Origin: Psychroflexus maritimus
Lineage (GTDB): Bacteria > Bacteroidota > Bacteroidia > Flavobacteriales > Flavobacteriaceae
Assembly (NCBI RefSeq): GCF_011089875.1
Contig: NZ_JAANAS010000002.1
Coordinates: 32,554 to 96,553, forward strand
Direction of reading: 5' to 3'
Length of the DNA: 64,000 bases
The position numbers and the translations under genes were made by a program. Positions 46,396 to 55,508 of the stretch are shown here, piece by piece. The first letter of the stretch is position 1, and every line of letters begins with the position of its first letter. The notes under the pieces were generated by a model that was not told where the DNA came from, searched no databases, and saw only the letters and a list, made by a program, of their open reading frames with translations.

Positions 46396-47229
46396 TTAAA
46401 GTTCTACATCAAAGTTAATTAATCCTTGTTCTACTAAAGTATTTGTATTAGGAATTTCAGGAATTTCGACGGGTAAATCGCTTAAGTCTTCAAATTCAAT
46501 GTTTACTTCTACCTCACTTTTAATTAAACCGACTTCATTAGCAAAATAATGAGTTGCATTAATAACTTCTTGGTCTTCTATAATTGCCACAGTAAATATT
46601 GATTGTCCTGCGGTTACCTCTAAATTAACAGCTAGTCGTGCACTAATTACATCTTCATAAACAATACCATTGACCTCCAAAGTATCAAATTGTTCTCCAC
46701 TTTCACTTACAATTTCATAGTCAACTGATAGATTAATGCCATTAAAATCTTGTGAAAAACTATTTGAATCTGAAAAGAGTAATTGATTAGGATTAGCGTT
46801 AGCATCAAAAATCACTACTTGACTTAAATCTAGCGCAAAGTCACCAAGACCAGCATCAAAACCTAAATCAATATCGCCATTTAGGAATAAAATCTGGTCA
46901 GTTTTAAACAATTCGCCATTGCTAAGAACATTAGTTACACTTGGGGCAAGAGGATTATCTAAAGTTGAGTTCAAGCTAAAGAATTCGGTATCACCTTCGG
47001 TATTATTTTCTTGAACGTTTACCTCTTCATTTGCGGTTTGTTCGTTTGCATTGCTTGTAGTTTTGTTTTCATAAGACCAAGTATTTCCTTCCGCAGAAGG
47101 AAAGTAATTTTTCACTTCAGGTTCTGGAGTAGGGTCATCATTGTTTTGATTGTTACTGTCATCATCAGAAGAACAGCTCATCATTAAAAACAAGCTCAAA
47201 AGTCCAAGGGCAAGAATATTTTTTTTCAT
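46396..47229 (-). CDS. Surface-type lipoprotein, acidic
   Basis: A 277-residue lipoprotein. The signal MKKNILALGLLSLFLMMSC has lipobox MMSC (Cys19), directly followed by SSDDDSNNQNNDD; acidic residues right after the Cys match the Bacteroidetes lipoprotein export signal that directs lipoproteins to the outer face of the outer membrane. The rest is very acidic, begins with YFPSAEGNTWSYEN (a motif found in many Bacteroidetes lipoproteins) and looks all-beta. No enzymatic motif. Its gene precedes the MuiA-like gene by 9 bp. Confidence 0.75.
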   Translation of the reverse strand: MKKNILALGLLSLFLMMSCSSDDDSNNQNNDDPTPEPEVKNYFPSAEGNTWSYENKTTSNANEQTANEEVNVQENNTEGDTEFFSLNSTLDNPLAPSVTNVLSNGELFKTDQILFLNGDIDLGFDAGLGDFALDLSQVVIFDANANPNQLLFSDSNSFSQDFNGINLSVDYEIVSESGEQFDTLEVNGIVYEDVISARLAVNLEVTAGQSIFTVAIIEDQEVINATHYFANEVGLIKSEVEVNIEFEDLSDLPVEIPEIPNTNTLVEQGLINFDVEL

Positions 47230-47316
47230 TTTAATAAGAATTATATTTATATTTCAAATTTAGTTAAAAATTAGAAAAACGATTAATAATCTAAGAGATT
47301 TATTTTGTATTTCTAT

Positions 47317-47712
47317 TTAATGTGATTCATTAGGTTTATCGTAAGCCCAATTTTTTAATTCTTCAAGACTTATATAATCTAACATTTTTTCGTGGCAGGA
47401 TTCTAATTTTAGGAAGGTTCCAAAACCTGCTTCTTTACTTTTAAGCCAAACCCCCATACAAATGCACCACCAATCGCCTTCTTTTAACCCTGGGAAATTC
47501 CATTGTGGTTTAGGCGAAATCAAGTCGTTTCCTCGAGCCTTGTTCCAAGCTAAAAAGTCTTCAGTCACTTTAGCTGCCACAATATGTAAACCGGAATCTT
47601 GTGGAGCAAACGTGCAATACCCGTCTCTAAATGCTCCTGTGAGTGGGATAAACGAACAAGCTTGGAGTGCTGTACCTAAAACGTTTTTTTGATTTTTGAT
47701 AAGTGCTTCCAT
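47317..47712 (-). CDS. DUF2237 family protein
   Basis: A 131-residue protein with the full DUF2237 signature: NVLGTALQACSFIPLTGAFRDGYC (in part, 11-34), FAPQDSGLHIVAA, GNDLISPKPQWNFPGLKEGDWWCICM (in part) and LESCHEKMLDYI. The three invariant-looking Cys (Cys19, Cys34, and the WCIC pair) suggest metal or redox chemistry, but no activity is known. Last of the ALDH-DUF3820-DUF2237 run, spaced 1 bp from the previous gene. Confidence 0.88.
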   Translation of the reverse strand: MEALIKNQKNVLGTALQACSFIPLTGAFRDGYCTFAPQDSGLHIVAAKVTEDFLAWNKARGNDLISPKPQWNFPGLKEGDWWCICMGVWLKSKEAGFGTFLKLESCHEKMLDYISLEELKNWAYDKPNESH

Positions 47713-47713
47713 A

Positions 47714-47944
47714 TTATTTTAAGTTTCTAATTTTGTATAATATATTTTCTAAGCCATTTACTTTTAGTTCAGTAACTGCTTGCATTTGTTGTCCAAGTTT
47801 GTTTTTTGGAAAACCTTTTTGTTGATACCAAATGAGGTAATATTCGGGTAAATCTGACAAGTATCTACCCTTAAATTTACCAAAATGCATTTTTGCATGG
47901 GCTAATTCAATTAATTCATTTTTGTCTATGTGGGGAATTTTCAT
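47714..47944 (-). CDS. DUF3820 family protein
   Basis: A 76-residue protein with the DUF3820 pattern MHFGKFKGRYLSDLPEYYLIWYQQKGFPKNKLGQQM (in part, 19-54). FGKFKGRYLSDLPEYYL resembles the small module appended to several exonucleases and helicases, so nucleic-acid-related binding is possible. Lies 1 bp after the ALDH stop and 1 bp before the DUF2237 gene, so translation of the three is likely coupled. Function unknown. Confidence 0.85.
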   Translation of the reverse strand: MKIPHIDKNELIELAHAKMHFGKFKGRYLSDLPEYYLIWYQQKGFPKNKLGQQMQAVTELKVNGLENILYKIRNLK

Positions 47945-47945
47945 G

Positions 47946-49343
47946 TTAGGTAAGCCACTTTTTTACTTTTTTTAGCCAATTTAATTTTCCTGCATAAGGT
48001 GCGTATTTTAGCTTAATGTCTAGCCAAGTTTTTCGATCTACTACGCTGGTTTTTCTAGTGAAAGTTTCAAATGAAAATTTCCCATGATACTGCCCCATGC
48101 CAGATGAACCAACACCACCAAAGGGAAGTCTTTCATTTATAAAGTGAACAATAGTATCATTTATTACCGCTCCACCATATTCATATTTATTCAATAGTTT
48201 TTTTGCAAAAACTCTATTTTCAGTAAAAATATATAACGAAAGTGGTGAGGCGTGTTGTTTAATGATGTAATTTAATTCGTTTTCGTCAGTATATGAAAGT
48301 ATTGGTAAAATTGGTCCAAAAATTTCTTCCTGCATTACCTGGTCTTCCAGTTTAGGATCAGTAATGATACTCGGACTAATATATAATTCGTCTTCATTAA
48401 ATTTGCCGCCAAAGCTTATCTCTTTTTGGTTTTTCAAAAGCGAAGTCAGTCGTTCAAAGTGTTTTTTGTTGATAATTCTTGCAAAATCAGGACTGTTAAT
48501 TGGTTGGTCTCCGTAAAAGTTTCTGATTTCTGAAATGATTTTTTGGGTGAGTTGATTTTTTATACTTTCATGAACAATAAGGTAATCTGGAGCAATACAA
48601 GTTTGACCCGCATTTATAAATTTACCCCAAACAATGCGTTTTGCAGCTATAGCTAACTTAGCTGATGACTCTACTATACACGGATTTTTTCCACCCAATT
48701 CTAAAGTAACAGGCGTAAGCTTTTCAGCGGCAGCTTTGGCAACAATTTTTCCCACATTTACACTTCCTGTAAAAAAAATATAGTTCCATTTTAACTTTAA
48801 TAAACCGCTAGCTACTTTAGCATCTCCAATACAAACTTGAGCGACTTCTTCCGGAAAAACAGCTTCTATTAGTTTTTTTAAAATTTGGCTAGTATGAGGG
48901 CTAAATTCTGAGGGTTTTAGCATTACTGTATTTCCGCAAGCTAATGCAGCAATTACAGGATTAATCGCTAATTGAAAAGGATAATTCCACGGACTAATAA
49001 TTAGGCATTGCCCCCAAGGTTTATGCAAGATGTAATCGGTAGAAGGAAAGTTGATTAAACTAGGTGATTTTAGGCTGCGCGATTGCCAAGATTTAATTTT
49101 TTTGATGAATTTATTCAACTCCTTATATACTACAAAAATTTCTGTTGCGTAAGCTTCCACAGCGGGTTTTTTAAAATCCTTGTATAAAGCATCTACAATG
49201 TCTTGCTCATTTTCTTCTATTGTTAGTTTTAATTTTTTGAGTAAAGAAATTCGGTAATAAACGTCATCCCAACGTTCTTGGTCATAGAATTTTATTTGTC
49301 TGTTTAGTAATTTTTGAAATTTTGTTTCCATTGAATTTTGCAT
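47946..49343 (-). CDS. Aldehyde dehydrogenase (class 3-like)
   Basis: A 465-residue NAD(P)-dependent dehydrogenase. Catalytic parts: IISPWNYPFQLAINPVIAAL (in part), FFTGSVNVGKIVAKAAAEKL, VTLELGGKNPCIV (general base Glu) and the nucleophile Cys in NAGQTCIAPDYLI. The C-terminal hydrophobic segment (VHFINERLPFGGVGSSGMGQYHG in part) is as in class 3 fatty-aldehyde dehydrogenases. The frame can be opened one codon earlier with TTG 49346; ATG 49343 is taken. It heads an operon with DUF3820 and DUF2237. Likely oxidises fatty or aromatic aldehydes. Confidence 0.92.
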   Translation of the reverse strand: MQNSMETKFQKLLNRQIKFYDQERWDDVYYRISLLKKLKLTIEENEQDIVDALYKDFKKPAVEAYATEIFVVYKELNKFIKKIKSWQSRSLKSPSLINFPSTDYILHKPWGQCLIISPWNYPFQLAINPVIAALACGNTVMLKPSEFSPHTSQILKKLIEAVFPEEVAQVCIGDAKVASGLLKLKWNYIFFTGSVNVGKIVAKAAAEKLTPVTLELGGKNPCIVESSAKLAIAAKRIVWGKFINAGQTCIAPDYLIVHESIKNQLTQKIISEIRNFYGDQPINSPDFARIINKKHFERLTSLLKNQKEISFGGKFNEDELYISPSIITDPKLEDQVMQEEIFGPILPILSYTDENELNYIIKQHASPLSLYIFTENRVFAKKLLNKYEYGGAVINDTIVHFINERLPFGGVGSSGMGQYHGKFSFETFTRKTSVVDRKTWLDIKLKYAPYAGKLNWLKKVKKWLT

Positions 49344-49488
49344 CAATCTTCAAAGTTAAGAAATAAGTCTTCCTCAAAGTTGAATTGAAATAATATTAAC
49401 ATGAAGTAGTAAAAGAAAGCGGAACTAGAAATCAGCAATAATAAGTAAGCATTTAACTCGTTAAATTTGAGATTTATTAAAAGTAAAT

Positions 49489-50430
49489 TTACTTATTTAA
49501 TGGACTAATAATTTTTATGTTTTGAAACTGAATTGCTCCACGAACAATGGCACTTATTAATTCATGCATGGCATCTATAATTTGAATTTTCAATCTGCTT
49601 TTATGATGAATAATACTCACTTCCCTAGAAGGAATAGGAGCTTTAAAGTTTCTTAGTTTTGCTTTTGCTTGCTCATTTAAGTCGAGGCTATGAAGATAAG
49701 GAAGTAAAGTCATACCTAAGCCTTCATCAGTTAATTTTATGAGTGTTTCAAAGCTTCCACTTTCTAAGTTAAATTTATCTGTGTTGGGTAAATGTTTATT
49801 AGTTTTACATATATTTAACACGTTATCTGTAAAACAATGCCCGTCTTCTAATAAAAGTAATTCGTCTGGATCTAAATCTTCAGGGGTGATTTCTTTGGCT
49901 TTATATAAGCGATGACTTTCAGGTACATAAGCCATAAAAGGTTCATAATACAGGGGTTTTTCTAAAATACCTTCTTCATTAAGAGGGGTAGCAGCAATGG
50001 CTGCATCTAGATTTCCGTCTTTTAAACTTTTAATAATTTCTGGTGTGGTAAGTTCTTTTATTACTAAATTAACTTTGCTATATTTTTTAATAAAATTGGT
50101 TAAAAACATGGGAAGCAAAGTAGGCATTACGGTGGGGATAATAGCTAGTTTAAATTCTCCGCCTATAAAACCTTTCTGCTGGTCAACAATATCTTGAATT
50201 CGATTACTTTCATTAACTATATTTTTGGCTTGTTCTACAATATTTTTACCAACTTCTGTTAGTTCAATAGGCTTCTTTGCACGATCAAAAATCTTCACAT
50301 CAAGCTCTTCTTCAAGCTTTTGGACTTGCATACTTAGGGTAGGCTGAGTAACAAATACTTTTTCAGCAGCTTTAGTGAAGTTTTTATATTCAGCAACGGC
50401 TAAAACATATTGAAGTTGTGTAATAGTCAT
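49489..50430 (-). CDS. oxyR: OxyR, LysR-type peroxide sensor
   Basis: A 313-residue LysR regulator: HTH MTITQLQYVLAVAEYKNFTKAAEKVFVTQPTLSMQVQ (in part, 1-37), effector domain to the end. The peroxide-sensing region reads LLLEDGHCFTDNVLNIC, with cysteines at 199 and 208 when counted from the ATG at 50430, identical to the positions of the redox pair in E. coli OxyR. An in-frame TTG at 50445 would add five residues, but it overlaps the putative -7 box and shifts this numbering. Senses H2O2 and activates catalase/peroxidase genes. It is transcribed alone. Confidence 0.94.
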   Translation of the reverse strand: MTITQLQYVLAVAEYKNFTKAAEKVFVTQPTLSMQVQKLEEELDVKIFDRAKKPIELTEVGKNIVEQAKNIVNESNRIQDIVDQQKGFIGGEFKLAIIPTVMPTLLPMFLTNFIKKYSKVNLVIKELTTPEIIKSLKDGNLDAAIAATPLNEEGILEKPLYYEPFMAYVPESHRLYKAKEITPEDLDPDELLLLEDGHCFTDNVLNICKTNKHLPNTDKFNLESGSFETLIKLTDEGLGMTLLPYLHSLDLNEQAKAKLRNFKAPIPSREVSIIHHKSRLKIQIIDAMHELISAIVRGAIQFQNIKIISPLNK

Positions 50431-50442
50431 ATCATTTTTTTT

Positions 50443-50450
50443 CAAAACTA
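50443..50450 (-). promoter_or_regulatory. -7 box for oxyR
   Basis: CAAAACTA (plus strand) reads TAGTTTTG on the minus strand, 12 bp before the ATG at 50430. No clear -33 at 19-nt spacing was found. Leader would be extremely short. Confidence 0.4.
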
Positions 50451-50542
50451 ATTAATCTATCAATAAAATCTATTTAAATTTTCATAAATATTAGATTTTC
50501 TGATTTTATTCATATAAGAAAATATCTTTCGTGAAAAATAGT

Positions 50543-52993
50543 TTACTGTGGATCTACATCTATTATAATTTTTAGACTCCTAAACTTAGCAATGGCATTC
50601 ATTTTTTCTTTACCCAATTGAATATATTTCTTTGTTTTATCTAAGGATTGTTTGGGAGGAATCTTAAGTATTATGTTTTTTAAATATTCGTTTTTTAATC
50701 TTGAAATTGTTGGAAATTCAGGACCTAGCACATGTTCTTTAAAATAGTGGTATAAAAATTTAGCAAACCAATCTGAAGCTTCATTTACTAAATTATAATC
50801 TCTGCTTTTAAGTGTGAATTTGATCAATCTAAAAAAAGGCGGATAATTATAAACCTTCCTATCATAAATTTGTTGTTTATACATTAACTTGAAATCCTGT
50901 GTAGTTACTTGTTGAAGGATTTGATGGTAAGGATTATAAGTTTGAATTAAGACTTGGCCACGTTCTCCAAATCTACCCGCTCTTCCTGCTACTTGTACCA
51001 ATAGTTGAAAACACTTTTCATACGACCTAAAGTCTGGGTAATTTAATAAACTATCGGCACTTAAAACCCCTACCAGACCAACATTTTTAAAATCTAAGCC
51101 CTTGGTAACCATTTGAGTTCCTACTAAAATATCAATTTCAAGGTTTTCAAATTGACCTATAATTTTTTCATAGGCGTTTTTCCCTCGCGTTGTGTCTAAA
51201 TCCATTCTTCCTACTTGAATATCAGGGAATAACTCTTGCAATTCCATTTCTATCTGCTCGGTACCGAAACCTTTTGTACTTTGATTTGTACTGCTGCAAG
51301 CTAAACATTTGGTTTGCATAGCTATTTGGTAGCTACAGTAATGACAACGAAGTGAATTATTGAACTTATGGAAAGTTAGACTTACATCGCAGTTTGGACA
51401 TTGCGGACTATGGCCACAAGTATTACATTCTAAAATAGGGGAGAAGCCGCGCCTATTCTGAAATAAAATAATTTGTTTACCTGCCTCAATTTTTTCCTGA
51501 ATGGCTTTTATTAATGTATCAGAAAAATGCCCCTTTACTCGCTTACGTTTTCGCTTATCTTTTAAATCAATTAAATTTATTTCAGGTGGTAAAATTCCTC
51601 CGTAACGCTTATCTAACCTGATGTAGCCAAATTTTTTCTGTTGAACATTGTAGAGGCTTTCAAGACTTGGAGTAGCTGTGCCTAAAAGCGTCTTGGCTCC
51701 AAATTGTTGAGCTAAAATAATAGCTGTATCTTTTGCGTTATATCGTGGTGAAGGCTGTTGTTGTTTAAAATTAGTTTCGTGTGATTCATCAACAATAACT
51801 AAGCCTAATTGCTTAAATGGTAAGAATATTGCTGAACGAGTTCCTACAACAATACAAGCTTTTTTTTCAGTTAAAACCTTCTGGTAAATTTCAACGCGTT
51901 CATTCAAAGAATACTTACTATGAAAAACATAAGCGCGATTTCCAAAATAAGCTTGTAAGCGTTTAATTAATTGAGTAGTTAAAGCAATTTCAGGTAATAA
52001 ATACAAGACTTGTTTTTCTTCTTTAAGGTAAGCTTCAATAAGCTTCATGTAAATTTCAGTCTTTCCTGAAGAGGTTACCCCATGAAACAAGCTTACTTCA
52101 TATTCTTCAAAACTAGCTTGAATTTCATACAGCGCATTTTCTTGGTTGTTGGCTAGTTGAATTCTATTACGCGTTTTTTCTTGATTAAAATCTACTCGCT
52201 CTTGTTTAATTAAGTATTCTTCAAAATAAGCTTTATCAATTAGTGCTTTAATTACAGTTCTAGAAGTATTTGCTTTTTCTTCAAGAGTTTTTGAAGTTAT
52301 GGGTTTTTTATTTTGCGATTGAATTTTAAAGAATTGAAGAAATACTTCTTTCTGTTTTTTAGCTCTTGATAAAGCTTCTAATTGCTCCTCAAAAAAAGTT
52401 TGATTTTCAAATTTTGAGGGCACTCGCAAATAGGTAGCTAGCTTTGGTTGGTACTTTTTATAAAGCTGTTGTTGAGTTTTAATAATTTCCTTGCTACTTA
52501 GTTTTTTTACTAAAGAGAAAACATTTTTTTTGTCAATAATTTTAGCTATTTCAGAAAGTTTTAAATGTTTCTGCTGCTGAAGCGCCTCTACAATTAAGTA
52601 TTCATGGTCAGAAAGTTCCTCTAAATCGATTTTAATTTCCGTGTTTATTTCAACAATGGTTTCACTTTCTAGCAATAATGCTGAAGGGATGGAGGCTCGC
52701 ATTACGTCTCCTATAGGACACAAATAATAATTAGCTACCCAGGTCCATAACTTCAATTGATTTAAAGTTACAATTGGTAAATCGTCTATAATTCCTTCTA
52801 TAAATTTAGTTTCATAATGCAATGGTTTTTGATAATGTTTTTTGATGATAATGCCAGTGTAAACCTTTGATTTTCCGAAAGGCACAGCTACCCGAAGACC
52901 AACTTGTGCTTGGTCAAACTCAGCTTCGTTGGTTTGGTAAGTAAAAAACTGCTCTAAAGGCAAGGGTAAAATTACATCTACAAAGAAACTCAT
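50543..52993 (-). CDS. priA: Primosomal protein N', replication-restart helicase PriA
   Basis: An 816-residue PriA. N-terminal 3' DNA-binding domain (about 1-100), winged-helix region, helicase with Walker A GVTSSGKTE, DESH box in VIVDESHETNF, and the zinc-binding Cys cluster CNTCGHSPQCPNCDVSLTFH ... CHYCSYQI ... CLACSS (in part), then helicase lobe 2 and C-terminal domain (KIIIDVDPQ). It unwinds forks for replication restart. Last gene of the nadC-yihY-CHI-like-priA run. Confidence 0.97.
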   Translation of the reverse strand: MSFFVDVILPLPLEQFFTYQTNEAEFDQAQVGLRVAVPFGKSKVYTGIIIKKHYQKPLHYETKFIEGIIDDLPIVTLNQLKLWTWVANYYLCPIGDVMRASIPSALLLESETIVEINTEIKIDLEELSDHEYLIVEALQQQKHLKLSEIAKIIDKKNVFSLVKKLSSKEIIKTQQQLYKKYQPKLATYLRVPSKFENQTFFEEQLEALSRAKKQKEVFLQFFKIQSQNKKPITSKTLEEKANTSRTVIKALIDKAYFEEYLIKQERVDFNQEKTRNRIQLANNQENALYEIQASFEEYEVSLFHGVTSSGKTEIYMKLIEAYLKEEKQVLYLLPEIALTTQLIKRLQAYFGNRAYVFHSKYSLNERVEIYQKVLTEKKACIVVGTRSAIFLPFKQLGLVIVDESHETNFKQQQPSPRYNAKDTAIILAQQFGAKTLLGTATPSLESLYNVQQKKFGYIRLDKRYGGILPPEINLIDLKDKRKRKRVKGHFSDTLIKAIQEKIEAGKQIILFQNRRGFSPILECNTCGHSPQCPNCDVSLTFHKFNNSLRCHYCSYQIAMQTKCLACSSTNQSTKGFGTEQIEMELQELFPDIQVGRMDLDTTRGKNAYEKIIGQFENLEIDILVGTQMVTKGLDFKNVGLVGVLSADSLLNYPDFRSYEKCFQLLVQVAGRAGRFGERGQVLIQTYNPYHQILQQVTTQDFKLMYKQQIYDRKVYNYPPFFRLIKFTLKSRDYNLVNEASDWFAKFLYHYFKEHVLGPEFPTISRLKNEYLKNIILKIPPKQSLDKTKKYIQLGKEKMNAIAKFRSLKIIIDVDPQ

Positions 52994-53005
52994 CTCCTTA
53001 GTTTA

Positions 53006-53572
53006 TTAAATGCCTGATAATAGTTGTTGTTTCATCTTTTCATCGGCGGGATCATCCGAAATCCAAATACCGAATAAAGCTTTTTTAAAGTCGAAACCTT
53101 CAATTTTACCTAATAATTTTCCATTGTTATATACATAAGTGAAGGATTGACTACTTTTTTTATAAATTAACTCGATACTATCACCTGGTTTGATTTCTTC
53201 ATCAAAAAAACCAACTAATTGATCAATTCTAGATTGAAGACTTTCTAATCCGTTTTCAGCTCCTTTGGCAAATCCTTCTTCCAAGGATTCTATAATGCGC
53301 TTATTAGAAACTAAACTCGACATAATTTGAAGACGTAAAGCCATGTCTTCATCTTTTTCAATGAGTTGCTGCGTAATCTTTTGGCTTTCTTCAAGATAAA
53401 TTCCACCCACATACATATTCATCCATAAAAACGTCCTAACTCCGGCGCCTTTAAGCGCTAAATTAACTTCATTAGTATTAATTTCTGAAGGAATTTTAAC
53501 TCCTTTGATTTCATATTGAGCAAGTATGCTTTGACTTGCAAACAGACAAATCACTAGTAATATTTTTCGCAT
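53006..53572 (-). CDS. Exported chalcone-isomerase-like protein
   Basis: A 188-residue periplasmic protein. Signal peptide to about residue 18 (LAQ), then the CHI-like fold: GVKIPSEINTNEVNLALKGAGVRTFLWMNMYVGGIYL (in part) and GIEGFDFKKALFGIWISDDPADE (in part) near the end. The fold is shared with plant chalcone isomerase and fatty-acid-binding relatives; in bacteria the function is not established. It lies between yihY and priA, 11-12 bp apart, in the same operon. Confidence 0.85.
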   Translation of the reverse strand: MRKILLVICLFASQSILAQYEIKGVKIPSEINTNEVNLALKGAGVRTFLWMNMYVGGIYLEESQKITQQLIEKDEDMALRLQIMSSLVSNKRIIESLEEGFAKGAENGLESLQSRIDQLVGFFDEEIKPGDSIELIYKKSSQSFTYVYNNGKLLGKIEGFDFKKALFGIWISDDPADEKMKQQLLSGI

Positions 53573-53583
53573 ATTAGAAAAAT

Positions 53584-54513
53584 TTATTTTTTTATTTTTC
53601 GCTTTAGTCTATAAATTGAAGCATTTAATTCGAAACCTAAAAGAAAAATATTAGAATTCAACCAAATGTAAAAAAGCAATATAAGTAAGGCTCCAATAGA
53701 GCCGTAAATTTTGTTATAACTAGCAAAGTTTTCAATATAAATGGAGAATAGAAAAGTGGTTAGTATAATGAGTAATGTGGTAAAAAAAGAGCCCACCGAA
53801 AATAATTTTGATTTTTTACTTTCTCGTGTACCAAAATAATAAACAATTGATATACCTACAAACAACATAAAAATTAAAATAATAGACCTTCCCCATTTAA
53901 TCCAATATAAATCGTCTAAATAGACCCCCATGTCTTTTATATCGTTTATAATATAGGTAAGGTATATAGTTGAAATTACCGTAATTAATAACAGAATAGC
54001 AATAATAATAGCTACAAACATAGCTACAAAATATTGCCTGATGATGCTTCTATTAAATTCTGTATGATAAGAATATTCAAAACTTGTAAATATAGCATTT
54101 ACTCCATTAGACATCAAAAAAATAGATAAGATAAACACAAAAGAAAGCAACCCAGCTCTTGGATTGTTGGCTATATCGAGAAAAATATCTTCAAAAAAAC
54201 CAGAAGTTTGCGGGGGTAATAATTCTTCTATAAAAAATAATAATTCTTCTTGAAAATTATCTATAAATGTGATAAAGGGTATGAGGTTTAAAAGGAATAA
54301 AAGAAAAGGAAAAATAGCTATAAAAAAACTAAAAGCAATTGAGCTTGCTCTACTAGAAAACGTTCCTTTAATAATTCCAAACGTATAGAGTTTAAGTAAT
54401 TCATATAAACTTAAACCCTCTGTTTTTGGTAATTTTATTTTTTTTGTAAGTGAAGCAACTTGCTTAATTACTGGGATATTGTTTATAGTTTCATCAATTG
54501 CATCTCGTGCCAT
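53584..54513 (-). CDS. YihY/BrkB family inner-membrane protein
   Basis: A 309-residue membrane protein with six transmembrane segments (about 50-305) after a polar N terminus. Family hallmarks include SIAFSFFIAIFPFLLFLLNLIPF (in part) and the C-terminal IYGSIGALLILLFYIWLNSNIFLLGFELNA (in part). YihY proteins were once labelled ribonuclease BN in error; the actual function is unknown. It is 4 bp downstream of nadC and 11 bp upstream of the CHI-like gene. Confidence 0.92.
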   Translation of the reverse strand: MARDAIDETINNIPVIKQVASLTKKIKLPKTEGLSLYELLKLYTFGIIKGTFSSRASSIAFSFFIAIFPFLLFLLNLIPFITFIDNFQEELLFFIEELLPPQTSGFFEDIFLDIANNPRAGLLSFVFILSIFLMSNGVNAIFTSFEYSYHTEFNRSIIRQYFVAMFVAIIIAILLLITVISTIYLTYIINDIKDMGVYLDDLYWIKWGRSIILIFMLFVGISIVYYFGTRESKKSKLFSVGSFFTTLLIILTTFLFSIYIENFASYNKIYGSIGALLILLFYIWLNSNIFLLGFELNASIYRLKRKIKK

Positions 54514-54517
54514 ATAA

Positions 54518-55375
54518 TTATAATGCTTTTAAGCTCATATCCTTATTGTAAACTGAGTGCGTTAAAGCTCCGCTTGAAATATAATCTACTCCACATAGTG
54601 CATATTTTTTCGCGGTTTCTAAGGTAATTCCTCCCGAAGATTCGGTAAAGCATTGATTGCCGATTAAGTCAACTGCTTTTTGAGTGGTTTGGTAATTAAA
54701 ATTATCTAATAAAATGCGATAAACACCACCTGCTTTTAAAATTTTTTTTACTTCTGCTAAATCTCTAGCTTCAACTATAATTTTTAGGTTTAACTGATTT
54801 TTTTCTAAATAACGCTTTGTTTTTTCAATAGCTTGAGCTATTCCGCCTGCAAAATCAATATGATTGTCTTTTAGCATAATCATGTCATACAAAGCAAATC
54901 TATGGTTTTCGCCACCTCCAATTTTTACGGCCCATTTTTCAAGCGCTCTAAATCCAGGCGTAGTTTTTCGGGTATCTAAAATTTTTGTTGTTGTGCCTTT
55001 TAGTAGGTCAACAAATTTTCTTGTTTTCGTAGCTATTGCGCTCATTCGTTGCATGGCGTTAAGTACTAATCGTTCAGCTTTTAAAATTTCTTGACTACTG
55101 GCTTCAACTACAAAGGCAATGTCGCCTTTTTTTACCCAATCGCCATCCTTTACCATAAAATTGATTTTGTGTTGCTCGCAAACTTCTTTAAATACTAAAT
55201 TAGCAAAGTCAAGTCCAGCAATAACACAATCTTCTTTTACAAGTAAATGTGCTTTACCTTTAGCATTACTAGGAATACAAGCCAATGAAGAATGATCACC
55301 ACTCCCCACATCTTCGCGAAGTGCATTCTTGATAATTAAATCGATTTCTTGTTTAAATTGTACTTCACTTATCAT
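54518..55375 (-). CDS. nadC: Quinolinate phosphoribosyltransferase (decarboxylating)
   Basis: A 285-residue enzyme converting quinolinate and PRPP to nicotinate mononucleotide in NAD synthesis. Signatures: LREDVGSGDHSS, the RKTTPGFRALEKWAVKIGGGENHRFALYDMIMLKDNH (in part) block, IIVEARDL and the C-terminal SSGGITLETAKKYA. Its gene heads the operon nadC-yihY-CHI-like-priA. A minus-strand -7 box is at 55426-55433. Length is normal. Confidence 0.97.
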   Translation of the reverse strand: MISEVQFKQEIDLIIKNALREDVGSGDHSSLACIPSNAKGKAHLLVKEDCVIAGLDFANLVFKEVCEQHKINFMVKDGDWVKKGDIAFVVEASSQEILKAERLVLNAMQRMSAIATKTRKFVDLLKGTTTKILDTRKTTPGFRALEKWAVKIGGGENHRFALYDMIMLKDNHIDFAGGIAQAIEKTKRYLEKNQLNLKIIVEARDLAEVKKILKAGGVYRILLDNFNYQTTQKAVDLIGNQCFTESSGGITLETAKKYALCGVDYISSGALTHSVYNKDMSLKAL

Positions 55376-55425
55376 GAATTATCTATTTTTGTTGATAGGT
55401 GATTTGTCATTTCTCCTACTGAATA

Positions 55426-55433
55426 CAAAAATA
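55426..55433 (-). promoter_or_regulatory. -7 box of the nadC operon
   Basis: CAAAAATA (plus strand) reads TATTTTTG on the minus strand, 50 bp before the nadC ATG; no matching -33 TTG. Confidence 0.4.
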
Positions 55434-55508
55434 CATTATTTTATTGGCTAAAGAAATCCTAGCTCAGTATTCTAATGATTTGAAATAAAATATATCGAAA
55501 TTCAATTT

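Noticed and set aside
53584..54513. Ribonuclease BN label for the YihY protein
   Set aside because: That name is a known historical error for this membrane family; there is no nuclease motif.
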